Shown piece by piece: positions 47,438 through 55,894 of a stretch of 64,000 bases of DNA (its first letter is position 1; the number at the start of each line of letters is the position of its first letter). The position numbers were made by a program, and so were the translations under genes. Source of the stretch: Ruminiclostridium cellobioparum DSM 1351 = ATCC 15832 (GTDB lineage: Bacteria; Bacillota; Clostridia; Acetivibrionales; DSM-1351); assembly GCF_000621505.1 (NCBI RefSeq), contig NZ_JHYD01000015.1, positions 62,001-126,000 of the forward strand, in the 5' to 3' direction. The notes beneath the pieces were generated by a model. The model was not told the origin of the DNA. It saw only the letters and a program-made list of their open reading frames with translations, and searched no databases.

Positions 47438-48514
47438 TTATATCAGCCGAAGAACTCTCAGCAGCTCATATACCATCCCGGATTTAACGTTCATAAGCTC
47501 GAGTACCTGCCCTGTGAATGTCAGGAATATTAAAAGCACACCCGGCAATACACTTATAATTGCAGCAATACCGAGACCTTTTTTCTCTGAAGGTTGGATA
47601 TATGCTGCATTTTCCATATCCGTACGGTTATTTATGAGCTGCGTCAGGTGGGAAGGAATTTTGAAATTTCCTTCGGTGGTTTTGAGAAAGGCGTACATTA
47701 ATCCTATAAAACCGCCCAGACAGCCTAAAAACAATATACCGTAAAATACCCCTGCAATTACTATGGATATGGTGGGTATGTTTGAAAAATCAAAGTTTTC
47801 GATTTGCTGCACACCCATGCCATCCATGCTTTTTACCAGCTTTCCCGAGGCATATGTCAGCAGAACGGCGATTGAATTGTTGATAAAGTGAGCAGTCATG
47901 CCGGCATAAATGCTTCTTGTTCTGTATACTATAAATCCGATAAGGGCACCCAGGAGAATGGTGCTGACGCCCTTCTGCAAGTCCCTGTGCAGTATACCGA
48001 ACAAAATGGAGGTCAAAATAAGCGAACCTGCAGGCCCAAGCTTCTCATAGCCCTTGCTGATCATTCCCCTGAACAGGGTTTCTTCACACACGGCTGCCGA
48101 AACACCGATAACCAGTATCGCTATAAAAAGAGTAGGAACGTTTGGTATATCCATCTGCGGTACCGGCAGAATCCTGCCGAATATCAGCCTTATCAATCCC
48201 AGAACTATTGCATTGAGCACTCCCACCACCGGCAGGCCGAATATCATAAGGAATACAACTATCAGGTAGTTGACAGGCTTTGTCCTTTTAAGCTTCAAGG
48301 TGTCCTTGAGGTTATACCGGCCTGCTTTCAAAAAAATCAGAACAGGCAGCAGTACAAATACCAGTTCACCGATCCCGCTGTTCAGATAATTATTTTTAAA
48401 GGTGAGAAGTGCTCCTCCGTATGTCAGAAACAATGTGGTAAGAGAGAAAAATAAACCTGCTGCCACAGGACCCGGATATTTTTTATTTACTTCGAGCTCC
48501 TCAATATTATTCAC
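47438..48514 (-). CDS. CPBP-family intramembrane metalloprotease-like protein
   Basis: A 358-residue membrane protein with about eight hydrophobic segments. The CPBP (Abi) motifs are visible: VCEETLFRGMISKGYEKLG (about 140, EExxxR), a second motif around TSILFGILHRDLQKG and a third around AGMTAHFINNSIAVLL. Members include type II CAAX-like proteases such as Rce1 relatives, and bacterial roles include bacteriocin immunity. No bacteriocin gene is nearby, so the role is unknown. Convergent with the helicase loader gene. Confidence 0.88.
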   Translation of the reverse strand: MNNIEELEVNKKYPGPVAAGLFFSLTTLFLTYGGALLTFKNNYLNSGIGELVFVLLPVLIFLKAGRYNLKDTLKLKRTKPVNYLIVVFLMIFGLPVVGVLNAIVLGLIRLIFGRILPVPQMDIPNVPTLFIAILVIGVSAAVCEETLFRGMISKGYEKLGPAGSLILTSILFGILHRDLQKGVSTILLGALIGFIVYRTRSIYAGMTAHFINNSIAVLLTYASGKLVKSMDGMGVQQIENFDFSNIPTISIVIAGVFYGILFLGCLGGFIGLMYAFLKTTEGNFKIPSHLTQLINNRTDMENAAYIQPSEKKGLGIAAIISVLPGVLLIFLTFTGQVLELMNVKSGMVYELLRVLRLI

Positions 48515-48615
48515 TAAAAAAATCCTCCTGAAATATTAATCCCAATAGTTACCTATTAATATTACTATTACGCGGAATATATTTCAATTCATTTGTTTAC
48601 AAAAATTGCACCACG

Positions 48616-48660
48616 TAAAAGCTCCCCTTACAAATATTATTTGTCCGGAGAGCTTTTATA
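48616..48660. terminator. Two-way intrinsic terminator
   Basis: AAAAGCTCCCCTT and CCGGAGAGCTTTT flank a self-pairing ACAAATA/TATTTGT centre. A and T runs lie on the outer sides. It lies 11 bases beyond the stop of the sensor-like gene at 48671 and ends that leftward transcript. Confidence 0.82.
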
Positions 48661-48670
48661 TCCTGAATTA

Positions 48671-49498
48671 TCATACTATTTTAGAAATTTTGTTCAGCTC
48701 TTCTGCCATAGCCACCATACCCCTTACCTTTTTAATATTAGCGTTTTGGTCCCGTTCATTCGATTGTATTTCTGACGCCGCAGCCGCAAGTTCCTGTATT
48801 GCTGCCTCCGAAATTCCGTACAATCCGCTTTCGGTATTGCCGGACATATCCAGCAATCTACAGGAGGTTTTCTTGGGGGCTATAATTCCAAGTGTTGCGG
48901 CTACCTCATCACCATCCTCCTCATTATCGTTCAATGGATAAGCGGCTGCAAAGACCGGAATTCCATATTTTGATGAATCCAATTCTGCCAGGATGGGCTG
49001 CTTTAATTTAACAACCTTGTAAGTAACATCAGTTTCGTCCCAAATATGCCCGACTGTCAGTCCTGGCATATCAAACCTTGAAGATGGCCGCCGGTGCGCA
49101 ATCCTCTCCAGTTCAGACATATATATGAATGATCCTTCCGGAAACATTTCGGTCAAAATTGGTGCAAAGTCTCCAAAGGCCGCCGCAATCGGATGCTGTC
49201 CGGGAAATGCGATTGAGAATGTACTGTTGAGATTATCCGTATCATTAATAATAGGTACGGATACAATGGCTAATCTTTTTCCGTAAACACCGGCTGGAAT
49301 ATTCCGGGTATGTACGGTTGAACGGCTAACTGTGACCTTTTGACCGACTTTGAATACATTTAATTTAAATGTATCAGGTTTTAATGACCAGGTAATTGTA
49401 TCCTCCTCAATTATACAAAATGCAACTCCTCCAGGGATCATAAGAGACAAAACATCAGCCAATATCTTGCATGACTCAATTGCTGATAAAGAAATCAT
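48671..49498 (-). CDS. Soluble sensor protein with a short MCP-like C-terminus
   Basis: A 275-residue protein without membrane segments. Residues 1-225 resemble a single sensory domain found in some chemotaxis-type proteins (MISLSAIESCKILADVLSLM; IIEEDTITWSLKPDTFKLN; AFPGQHPIAAAFGDFAPIL). Residues 226-275 (ISEAAIQELAAAASEIQSNE onward) form a coiled coil like the start of an MCP signalling helix, but the long signalling hairpin is absent. It may be an accessory sensor, or a shortened relative of a methyl-accepting protein. GGAGGG precedes ATG by 6 bases. No che genes are near. Confidence 0.6.
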   Translation of the reverse strand: MISLSAIESCKILADVLSLMIPGGVAFCIIEEDTITWSLKPDTFKLNVFKVGQKVTVSRSTVHTRNIPAGVYGKRLAIVSVPIINDTDNLNSTFSIAFPGQHPIAAAFGDFAPILTEMFPEGSFIYMSELERIAHRRPSSRFDMPGLTVGHIWDETDVTYKVVKLKQPILAELDSSKYGIPVFAAAYPLNDNEEDGDEVAATLGIIAPKKTSCRLLDMSGNTESGLYGISEAAIQELAAAASEIQSNERDQNANIKKVRGMVAMAEELNKISKIV

Positions 49499-49590
49499 TA
49501 TTACCCTCCTAAATAAGCCCGTAATTTTACATTTTAATACGGTCTCTCCGGATTTATATTTATCTTTTAAATCACTGTATTATATTGTCA

Positions 49591-49794
49591 TCATTCGGAT
49601 TTTATCCCTAAGACTTTTTCAATTGCTTCTCTGTATTTGTAGCCGGATCTGTAACCGCTTATTATGTGATTTATATAGTGCTTGCTGGCTCCCGTAGCCC
49701 GCGCAAGATCCACCTGAGACATTCCCAGCTCTATAAGTCTGATTTTTATTTGTTTTCCGTTAATACTTGCCTTCAACTTATTTTTTGTGCTCAT
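49591..49794 (-). CDS. Small XRE-family HTH protein
   Basis: A 67-residue DNA-binding protein, nearly all helix-turn-helix (MSQVDLARATGASKHYINHI as helices 2-3). GGAGG lies 7 bases before ATG. It is divergent from a second XRE regulator at 50098 and 92 bases downstream of the sensor-like gene start on the same strand. A perfect palindrome TCAGTGCACTGA lies at 49860-49871 in the divergent gap. Targets are unknown. Confidence 0.82.
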   Translation of the reverse strand: MSTKNKLKASINGKQIKIRLIELGMSQVDLARATGASKHYINHIISGYRSGYKYREAIEKVLGIKSE

Positions 49795-49859
49795 TCTTTA
49801 CCTCCAATATAAGCTGAAATAACTTTTTAAACAATATTTCGTTCATAAACTATACAATG

Positions 49860-49871
49860 TCAGTGCACTGA
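49860..49871. promoter_or_regulatory. 12-bp palindrome between two XRE genes
   Basis: TCAGTGCACTGA is a perfect palindrome 66 bases upstream of the small XRE gene. A candidate operator only. The remainder of the 303-base gap holds the repeats listed at 49994. Confidence 0.3.
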
Positions 49872-49993
49872 TTTTTCGATGCGGTTTTAAGAAGGGAAAT
49901 TTATAAACCGGACATCTATTTTTGTGGTGGGAATTAGCTTATTGTGATATATTGATTAATGCTATGATATATTTATCTATCCTTATTATATTC

Positions 49994-50080
49994 TCACTAT
50001 GTGGAATTGTCAACCAATTTTAATCATTTTATGACAGGTTATGATAAATATTACAACATTGAAATTCACTCTGTGGAATT
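49994..50080 (+). promoter_or_regulatory. Paired 15-bp direct repeats before an XRE gene
   Basis: TCACTATGTGGAATT (49994-50008) and TCACTCTGTGGAATT (50066-50080) differ at one base. The second ends 2 bases before the GGAGGG ribosome site of the XRE gene. This fits autoregulation by the encoded protein. Confidence 0.45.
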
Positions 50081-50097
50081 ATGGAGGGAAATATCCT

Positions 50098-50661
50098 ATG
50101 TCAGATATCGGAAGTAGAATTAAGGAGATTAGAAAGGATCACGCATTAACCCAGGAAAAATTCGGGGAAAGGATCGGGTTAAAAGATTCTGCTGTGTCGA
50201 TGCTGGAAAAAAACGATAGAAGATTAACTGAATCTGTAATTAAAAATATAATCTCCCAATTTTGCGTCAATGAAATGTGGTTAAAGGATGGTGCCGGAGA
50301 AAAATATAATGAAGGACTGCTTAAGAAAAAGACTATTTTAAGTGAACCTCTCAGCAGCCAGCAAATCAGCGTACTTGAAAAAATTCAAACCCTGTCTCCT
50401 GCGCAGCAGGAAGAACTTCTCAATAATCTGGACCGGATGGACATTTCCGGTAATGTGTCTGCTAATTCATTAAAAGAATTGTCTCAGGATGAGAACGAAC
50501 TGTTAAAATGCTATAGGAAACTTAACTCAAAGGATAAGGATGAAATTCTGTCCTTTATAAATTTTAAAATTTTTAATAGTGAATCCATAAAAAAGAAAGA
50601 AAAATCATTGAATTGTTCGCACGACAAAGACGGCTCTGATATCCATTCCAAAATAGTATAG
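50098..50661 (+). CDS. XRE-family transcriptional regulator
   Basis: 187 residues from the ATG at 50098, chosen because GGAGGG lies at 50083-50088. An earlier in-frame ATG at 50041 has no site. The N-terminal HTH_3 (about 3-60) reads SRIKEIRKDHALTQEKFGER, then LKDSAVSMLEKNDRRLTESV. The C-terminal 120 residues are charged and helical with LSQDENELLKCYRKLNSKDK, a pattern common to regulators of clostridial mobile or stress genes. No linked mobile genes are seen. Probably self-regulated through the upstream repeats. Confidence 0.85.
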   Translation: MSDIGSRIKEIRKDHALTQEKFGERIGLKDSAVSMLEKNDRRLTESVIKNIISQFCVNEMWLKDGAGEKYNEGLLKKKTILSEPLSSQQISVLEKIQTLSPAQQEELLNNLDRMDISGNVSANSLKELSQDENELLKCYRKLNSKDKDEILSFINFKIFNSESIKKKEKSLNCSHDKDGSDIHSKIV

Positions 50662-50685
50662 AACCGGCAAATTACCACTGACATA

Positions 50686-50744
50686 AAAAGAGTTGATCTA
50701 TTATAGAATTTATAGTGTATATTCTATAATATAAATCAACTCTT
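50686..50744. terminator. Two-way terminator between convergent genes
   Basis: AAGAGTTGAT-CTA-TTATAGAAT pairs with ATTCTATAA-TATA-AATCAACTCTT, flanked by A and T runs. It serves both the XRE gene and the convergent SLH protein gene. Confidence 0.8.
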
Positions 50745-50760
50745 CATTTAATTCAATGAT

Positions 50761-51789
50761 TTACTTTATCTTTATTTCATATCCATTGTCATCAATGCTG
50801 AAGGAATCGGAGCTTCCTATAAGATAAGCCTTCAAGTAAACAACCTTATCCCTGACAGCAGCATACGCATCTCCTGATAATGTATCACTGAATTCAAGGG
50901 TTTTACCGGGTTCAATCCTTGTACTTGTCAGCGCCATTGTAAACATTTTGTCGGCAGACCACCTGTAGATGACATTCCTGTCTGCATCAAGCAGTGCAAA
51001 ATCAAATTTCTGACCTGACGAATGATTTAAAATTATATCCTTTTCAGAATTATTTGTTATATTAAGCTTCATTTCTATGGAATCATTTGTTACTGTTGCG
51101 TCAGGACTGATGATTACATGCCGGTTTTGTGCAGCCAGAAGCTTTATCAGTTTATCAATAACAACAGCAGTTTCTGCACGGGTTGCCGCTTTTTTAGGCT
51201 GGAACATATTGCTGCCGGTTCCAGCAATAAGCTTGTAGTGCTGCGCTCTGGCAACATCCCCGCCATATTCCGGAGTAATGGCATCAACATCCTTGAAGCT
51301 TGCCGGGCCTATATTAATCAGTGCAAATCTGTCACCCATCTTGTACCTGTAAGCCTGCATGATGTAATGCACCATCTCTTCCCGTGTTATTGACGCGTCT
51401 GGCTTGAAACTTCCCTTTCCCTCAAAGATACCTGCTGTTACAAGGTCAATCACTGCCGATGCATATGGTGCATCCTGCCTGATATCATCAAAGTAATCCT
51501 TGATATCCGGCTCCTTAAAATATTCAATTTTGATGTCGAGCCCATTGCGGAGCATCACTGCGAACTCGCTCCTTGAAACAGCTTTTCCCAGAACCAGCTT
51601 ATCCTGGCTGAAAGGTATTGCGTCCTTCTTCATAAGATATTGTACCGCTCCTCCTGACCAGTGAGTTGTTATATCATTAAAATCAAGCTTAACCGTGCTA
51701 TCTTTTTCCATCATTGTTTGTGCAAATGCAGACGAACCTGACAATAATATTGCGCCTGCCAGTATAATTCCTGAAACTCTTATCTTCAT
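50761..51789 (-). CDS. Secreted SLH-domain surface protein
   Basis: 342 residues from the ATG at 51789 (AGGAGG upstream). The longer in-frame start at 51897 is rejected as it lacks a site and would bury the signal peptide. A signal peptide covers about 1-24 (ILAGAILLSGSSAFAQ). Three SLH repeats follow (about 35-220), with FNDITTHWSGGAVQYLMKKD, YASAVIDLVTAGIFEGKGSF and VARAQHYKLIAGTGSNMFQP. The C-terminal 110 residues form an Ig-like or BsuPI-like beta-sandwich (LNITNNSEKDIILNHSSGQK, RIEPGKTLEFSDT), as in intracellular proteinase-inhibitor-type domains. It is wall-attached; the role is unknown. Confidence 0.88.
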   Translation of the reverse strand: MKIRVSGIILAGAILLSGSSAFAQTMMEKDSTVKLDFNDITTHWSGGAVQYLMKKDAIPFSQDKLVLGKAVSRSEFAVMLRNGLDIKIEYFKEPDIKDYFDDIRQDAPYASAVIDLVTAGIFEGKGSFKPDASITREEMVHYIMQAYRYKMGDRFALINIGPASFKDVDAITPEYGGDVARAQHYKLIAGTGSNMFQPKKAATRAETAVVIDKLIKLLAAQNRHVIISPDATVTNDSIEMKLNITNNSEKDIILNHSSGQKFDFALLDADRNVIYRWSADKMFTMALTSTRIEPGKTLEFSDTLSGDAYAAVRDKVVYLKAYLIGSSDSFSIDDNGYEIKIK

Positions 51790-51902
51790 AATCAACCTCC
51801 TGCTTATATGTTTGATATTAAGCCAGCTATGTAGAATTAGACTGATGCATGAAGAAAATTGTTCCTTTAATGCCATAAAAATATTTATAATCCTCAATAT
51901 TT

Positions 51903-52106
51903 TTATGGTTGCTGCTGCTTTTTTTCATTGGTTTGTGCATTGTTTCGGACATACAGATTAAAGGCTTTTGTGCCGGCCCGAAGGAATTTAACCAGAAAAA
52001 CAAAACCAACAACAATCATTGCTATTATACACAGGTACATCAGTGAACTGAATATCACTAATAAAGATGTACCTGTAAAAAAACTGCTATTATCCCTCAA
52101 ATACAT
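51903..52106 (-). CDS. Small single-pass membrane protein
   Basis: A 67-residue protein with one strong membrane segment (about 15-42, LLVIFSSLMYLCIIAMIVVG) followed by a basic stretch (KFLRAGTKAFNLYVRNN) and a polar, Gln-rich tail. GGGGGAG lies 6 bases before the ATG, which is why I accept it over antisense frames. No family is recognised. It is 113 bases upstream of the SLH gene on the same strand. Confidence 0.65.
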   Translation of the reverse strand: MYLRDNSSFFTGTSLLVIFSSLMYLCIIAMIVVGFVFLVKFLRAGTKAFNLYVRNNAQTNEKKQQQP

Positions 52107-52329
52107 ATAAGCTCCCCCTTAATACATAACTACTTATTATGGTAATTCATGCTTTGCCTGATGATTTACTTAATTTTACCATTTATTAAATCTTGAAGCA
52201 ATTATACAAGCGATCCGTACTGACAATTATATGTCGTCCATATTTTTGTCAGTTTAATGTTTTATTATAATGAAAAACTAATAATGCAGTTCTTTTGAAA
52301 AATTAATTATTTGAGAAAGGAGGAACCGT

Positions 52330-52563
52330 ATGAAACTGGGAAATAGAATTACCAGGGTCAGAAGAAATGATGACGGGATTATTACCGATGTTATGTTTGA
52401 AAACGGTAACACCTGCTCTTTTAATTATGCGGTTTTGATGGCAAAACAGGGCAACCTGGAGGGCTACAATGTCGTCAGAGGAAAGAACGGCGGAGAATAT
52501 CTGAGTGCAGATCCAAACAATCCCGCTGTGGAGGATTTGGATGATATACCAAGATTCAGATAA
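52330..52563 (+). CDS. DUF3892-family small protein
   Basis: A 77-residue protein. The pattern RITRVRRNDDGIITDVMFEN, then YAVLMAKQGNLEGYNVVRGK and a C-terminal YLSADPNNPAVEDLDDIP matches DUF3892, a family of small soluble proteins in Firmicutes with no known function. AAAGGAGG precedes ATG by 6 bases. It stands alone; no terminator is clear in 52564-52680. Confidence 0.85.
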   Translation: MKLGNRITRVRRNDDGIITDVMFENGNTCSFNYAVLMAKQGNLEGYNVVRGKNGGEYLSADPNNPAVEDLDDIPRFR

Positions 52564-52660
52564 CAAACAGCGGCCCATGGGGATATGATATGAACCGCGG
52601 CGTTTGGCAAGGCAGACAGCGGATTTCGGTTGTCTGCCTTTGCCGTTAATAGAACAAATA

Positions 52661-52689
52661 TTTACAATGCAGATTCGCTGTGTTATAAT
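52661..52689 (+). promoter_or_regulatory. Promoter of the TetR operon
   Basis: TTTACA at 52661-52666 and TATAAT at 52684-52689 are separated by 17 bases. The -10 lies inside the 45-bp palindrome at 52682-52726. Confidence 0.85.
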
Positions 52690-52726
52690 TTATCCGTGAC
52701 CGAATCGGTCACGGATAAATTATAAC
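52682..52726. promoter_or_regulatory. 45-bp perfect palindrome, TetR operator
   Basis: Two perfect 22-base half sites around a single central A (52704). The core reads TCCGTGACCGA-A-TCGGTCACGGA. It covers the -10 and start region, so bound TetR protein would block the polymerase. The length suggests two dimers. Confidence 0.85.
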
Positions 52727-52747
52727 TATCAAAAGGAAGATGTTGTT

Positions 52748-53440
52748 ATGGCATTTGATAATCTTGAAAAGGAAAAACAGAATAAAATCATTAGTGCTGC
52801 CTGTGAAGTATTTGCCAAACACGGATATAAGAAAGCATCCATGAAAGATATAGCCGAGGCGGCTGGGATATCGAAAAGTGTGCTGTTCAAGTACTTCTCA
52901 AATAAAGAAAACCTTTATATAAAAATCTTCAGGCTTGCATCGGACAGTATTCGCGAAGCAGATGGGATTGCACGTTCAGAAAAAGGGAGCGATACTGACA
53001 TGTTTTCATTCATGAGACGAAGCGCCAGGCTCAGACTCTCCTTATTCAAGGTATATCCGTGGATTTACAGGTTCTCATATACTGCTGCTTTCGACACCGA
53101 CCCTTTCGTCAGGGAGCTTGTAAAAAAGGAGTATGAAAATTACGAAAAATCACAAATAAACATACAAATAAATATGAAGAACAGTGAAGTAAATTATAGT
53201 GACTTACTGAATGAAATCGGTGATTTTAAGGGGTTAAGAAAAGATATTTCACCGTCAGCGGCAAAGCAAATCATCTTCTGGGTCTCACTGGGATATCTTG
53301 AGGAAAAGTTATATAAGGCTGAGACCGATCCGGACAATCTTGAACAGGGCTTTGAGAAGTGGATAGACATTCTTGAACTGCTTCTCAAAGACAGGAGCAA
53401 AGGCTGTGACCAAAACAAAAAGAAGGAAGGACAGGTGTAA
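52748..53440 (+). CDS. TetR-family transcriptional regulator
   Basis: A 230-residue TetR regulator. The N-terminal HTH (about 10-55) reads ISAACEVFAKHGYKKASMKD, then IAEAAGISKSVLFKYFSNKE. The C-terminal ligand domain is of the type seen in regulators of lipid or antibiotic response. It directly follows a 45-bp perfect palindrome that overlaps its own promoter, so autorepression is likely. It is 3 bases upstream of an alpha/beta hydrolase gene, which it should control. The inducer is unknown. Confidence 0.92.
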   Translation: MAFDNLEKEKQNKIISAACEVFAKHGYKKASMKDIAEAAGISKSVLFKYFSNKENLYIKIFRLASDSIREADGIARSEKGSDTDMFSFMRRSARLRLSLFKVYPWIYRFSYTAAFDTDPFVRELVKKEYENYEKSQINIQINMKNSEVNYSDLLNEIGDFKGLRKDISPSAAKQIIFWVSLGYLEEKLYKAETDPDNLEQGFEKWIDILELLLKDRSKGCDQNKKKEGQV

Positions 53441-53443
53441 AAT

Positions 53444-54400
53444 ATGAAGGACACTTTTGAAACGGGAGAATTAACCGGCGGGATTGAAAATGTACCCGGG
53501 CTGAAGCATCATGAATTAAATATTTGCGGCGGGCCCATGTCGGTCTATGAAGCCGGCAGTTCTGATAAACCGGTCGTTGTGATGCTGCATGGCTCTATGT
53601 ATGATGAATCCAGGTTCATATGGGATCAGATGTTCCCCTTTTTAAGTGCATATTATCATTTATTCGCGCTGGATATACCACGGCACGGTAAATCGAGACC
53701 CTGGGAAGGAATCATGGATCACTCAAGGCTGATGGATATTCTGAATTGTACCTTTGAACAGTTGCAGATTAACTCCTTCAGTCTCGTGGGGCTTTCCATG
53801 GGTGGCGGACTCAGCATCGAATATGCATCATTATATCCGGACAAGGTAAAATCAATGGTGCTATTTGAGCCTGGCGGGCTGGGTGACAAGGTGGATATGG
53901 AATTCATAACCTGGCTATATATAAATTTTCCGGGGATGCTCAGGAAGCTTAGCAGAAAGTATATAAAACAGGACCATTCCTATATGAAGAAGCTTGTCGA
54001 ATCCCTATTTGCAGGTGGCTCAAAACCTACCGACCCTGAAAGATTAACTTCCATAATCCGTGATGAGGTTAAAGGTAAATACATTTACCGAGAAAATGAC
54101 ATGGACGACTGGTTACTGCACTGCATAGGACCTTTCCGCCTGAAATGGAATCTTTTGGACCGGATCCCGCAAATCAAAAGCCCCTCTCTTTGGTTGAGAG
54201 GAGCCGACAGCGTTCTGGTGAAACAACATGAAATGGATAGAGCTGTAAAGCTGGCCATTGCCGGTGGAGCAGAAGCTGAATTTAAACTGATTCAGAACGC
54301 AGGACATTTATTGCCTCTCGAAAGACCTGAACAGGCAAATGCAGCAGTTAAGGAATTTTTGGACAAGACAGCCGTCACAAAGGTTACCCTTATCTCATAA
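53444..54400 (+). CDS. Alpha/beta hydrolase
   Basis: A 318-residue alpha/beta-hydrolase fold protein. The oxyanion region VVMLHGSMYDESRF, nucleophile elbow GLSMGGGLS (Ser about 124), acid in LWLRGADSVLV and His in NAGHLLPLERP make a complete triad. It is cytoplasmic, without signal peptide. Substrate is unknown; an ester or lactone is possible. It forms an operon with the TetR gene (gap of 3 bases). Its 3' end overlaps the convergent aldehyde dehydrogenase gene by 11 bases. Confidence 0.9.
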   Translation: MKDTFETGELTGGIENVPGLKHHELNICGGPMSVYEAGSSDKPVVVMLHGSMYDESRFIWDQMFPFLSAYYHLFALDIPRHGKSRPWEGIMDHSRLMDILNCTFEQLQINSFSLVGLSMGGGLSIEYASLYPDKVKSMVLFEPGGLGDKVDMEFITWLYINFPGMLRKLSRKYIKQDHSYMKKLVESLFAGGSKPTDPERLTSIIRDEVKGKYIYRENDMDDWLLHCIGPFRLKWNLLDRIPQIKSPSLWLRGADSVLVKQHEMDRAVKLAIAGGAEAEFKLIQNAGHLLPLERPEQANAAVKEFLDKTAVTKVTLIS

Positions 54401-55760
54401 TTTTTTTCAGCAGCTTCAATTTGTTTCCATACGGTGCATATCTGAGCTTAATATCAAACAATGTGGACTTTTTCAATATGCTTTTTTGACGGGTAAAGGT
54501 ATCAAAGCTCCATTTTCCGTGATAACCGCCTATCCCGCTGGCACCTGCCCCTCCAAACGGCAGGTGTGAGGAGGCAAGATGTATGATTGTATCATTAACG
54601 CAGCCTCCTCCAAAGGAAACATTTCGTAATACCTCCTCCTCCACCGGCCTGTTGTTTGTAAAAAGGTATAGCGCCAACGGTTTGGGATGCCTGTTAATCT
54701 CAGCCGTAACTTCGGATATACTGTCATATTCGAGGACAGGCAGCACCGGCCCGAATATTTCTTCCTGCATGACAGGGTCCTCCCAGGTCACATGGTCAAT
54801 AATAGTGGGTGATATTTGTAAGGTACCGGTATTTACATATCCCCCCGCAAGTATTGTTCCCCTGTCCATAAGTGCTCTTAGCCTGTTAAAGTGCCTTTCA
54901 TTTATGATCCTGGGGTATTCCTCGTTGTTGCAGGGATCCTCTCCGTAAAATTCGGTTATATACTTTTTCATGGCTTCAATTAATTCCTTTTTTACCTCCC
55001 GGTGAACATATAGGTAATCTGGTGCCACGCAGGTCTGTCCGCTGTTCAGGCATTTACCCCATATTATTCTTCTGGCAGCTATGTCAACCCTGGCATCCCG
55101 GTCTACTATGCAGGGACTTTTACCTCCCAGTTCCAGTGTGACAGGTATCAGCTGTTTGGCTGCAGCCTCCATGACTATCCTTCCCACACTTGCACTTCCG
55201 GTAAAAAATATATAGTCAAAGCTTTCCTGAAGCAGCTGGCGGTTGACTTCAGTCCCTCCCTCAAGCACTGTAATATGCCTCTCATCAAAACTTTCACCGA
55301 TAATTCTGCTTAACAGGCGGCTGGTATGTACCGAATATTCGGAAGGCTTCAAAATAACACAATTCCCTCCCGCAATTGCTCCCAGCAAAGGGGCAATAGT
55401 CAGCTGAAAGGGATAATTCCATGGGGACATGACAAGCACTACCCCATAGGGCTCGGAAATAATGTAGGATGTGGACTTGAAATGTGATAGCGGGGTTTTG
55501 ACCTTCTTATTTCTGCACCAGCTTTTTATATTTTTGCTCATGTATTTGATCTCATCAAGTATAATTCCTATTTCAGTCATGTAGGTTTCGAAAGGTGCCT
55601 TATTCAAATCTTTCTTCAAAGCCTCAAATATTTCCTGTTCATGGGCTCTTATGGTTTTCTCCAGAGTTTTGAGTGCATTCAGCCTGAAGGAAATCCCCGC
55701 TGTCTCTCCTGAATAAAAATACTCACGCTGCCTGTTAACAATATCTTTTATCTGCGACAT
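54390..55760 (-). CDS. Aldehyde dehydrogenase (class 3-like)
   Basis: A 456-residue NAD(P)-dependent aldehyde dehydrogenase of the short, class-3/CalB-like type. VLVMSPWNYPFQLTIAPLLG, the glycine motif FFTGSASVGRIVMEAA, LELGGKSPCIVDRDA (Glu) and NSGQTCVAPDYLYV (catalytic Cys, about 242) are present. It oxidises medium or long fatty aldehydes or aromatic aldehydes. It is convergent with the hydrolase. A function linked to the TetR-hydrolase pair is only a guess. Confidence 0.93.
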   Translation of the reverse strand: MSQIKDIVNRQREYFYSGETAGISFRLNALKTLEKTIRAHEQEIFEALKKDLNKAPFETYMTEIGIILDEIKYMSKNIKSWCRNKKVKTPLSHFKSTSYIISEPYGVVLVMSPWNYPFQLTIAPLLGAIAGGNCVILKPSEYSVHTSRLLSRIIGESFDERHITVLEGGTEVNRQLLQESFDYIFFTGSASVGRIVMEAAAKQLIPVTLELGGKSPCIVDRDARVDIAARRIIWGKCLNSGQTCVAPDYLYVHREVKKELIEAMKKYITEFYGEDPCNNEEYPRIINERHFNRLRALMDRGTILAGGYVNTGTLQISPTIIDHVTWEDPVMQEEIFGPVLPVLEYDSISEVTAEINRHPKPLALYLFTNNRPVEEEVLRNVSFGGGCVNDTIIHLASSHLPFGGAGASGIGGYHGKWSFDTFTRQKSILKKSTLFDIKLRYAPYGNKLKLLKKIMR

Positions 55761-55844
55761 GATAAATCCTCCCGGACTTTATTTTCCTACCGGCACTGCC
55801 ATTTATCCTATTAAAGATTATGATCCAGCCGGTATTATTAATAC

Positions 55845-55872
55845 TTGAATTGTTGTATACTCATAGTATGAC
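55845..55872 (+). promoter_or_regulatory. Candidate promoter of pepF
   Basis: TTGAAT 55845-55850 and TATGAC 55867-55872, 16 bases apart. AGGAGGG follows at about 55881. Confidence 0.5.
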
Positions 55873-55894
55873 CAAAATTTAGGAGGGAAGCAAC

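Noticed and set aside
50041-50097. Upstream start for the XRE gene at 50041
   Set aside because: It lacks a ribosome site and would put the direct repeat inside the coding region; GGAGGG supports 50098.
51695-51961. 88-residue plus-strand frame
   Set aside because: Antisense to the SLH protein signal peptide and the small membrane protein; no ribosome site.
52303-52578. 91-residue minus-strand frame
   Set aside because: Antisense to the DUF3892 gene, which has a good ribosome site and family match.
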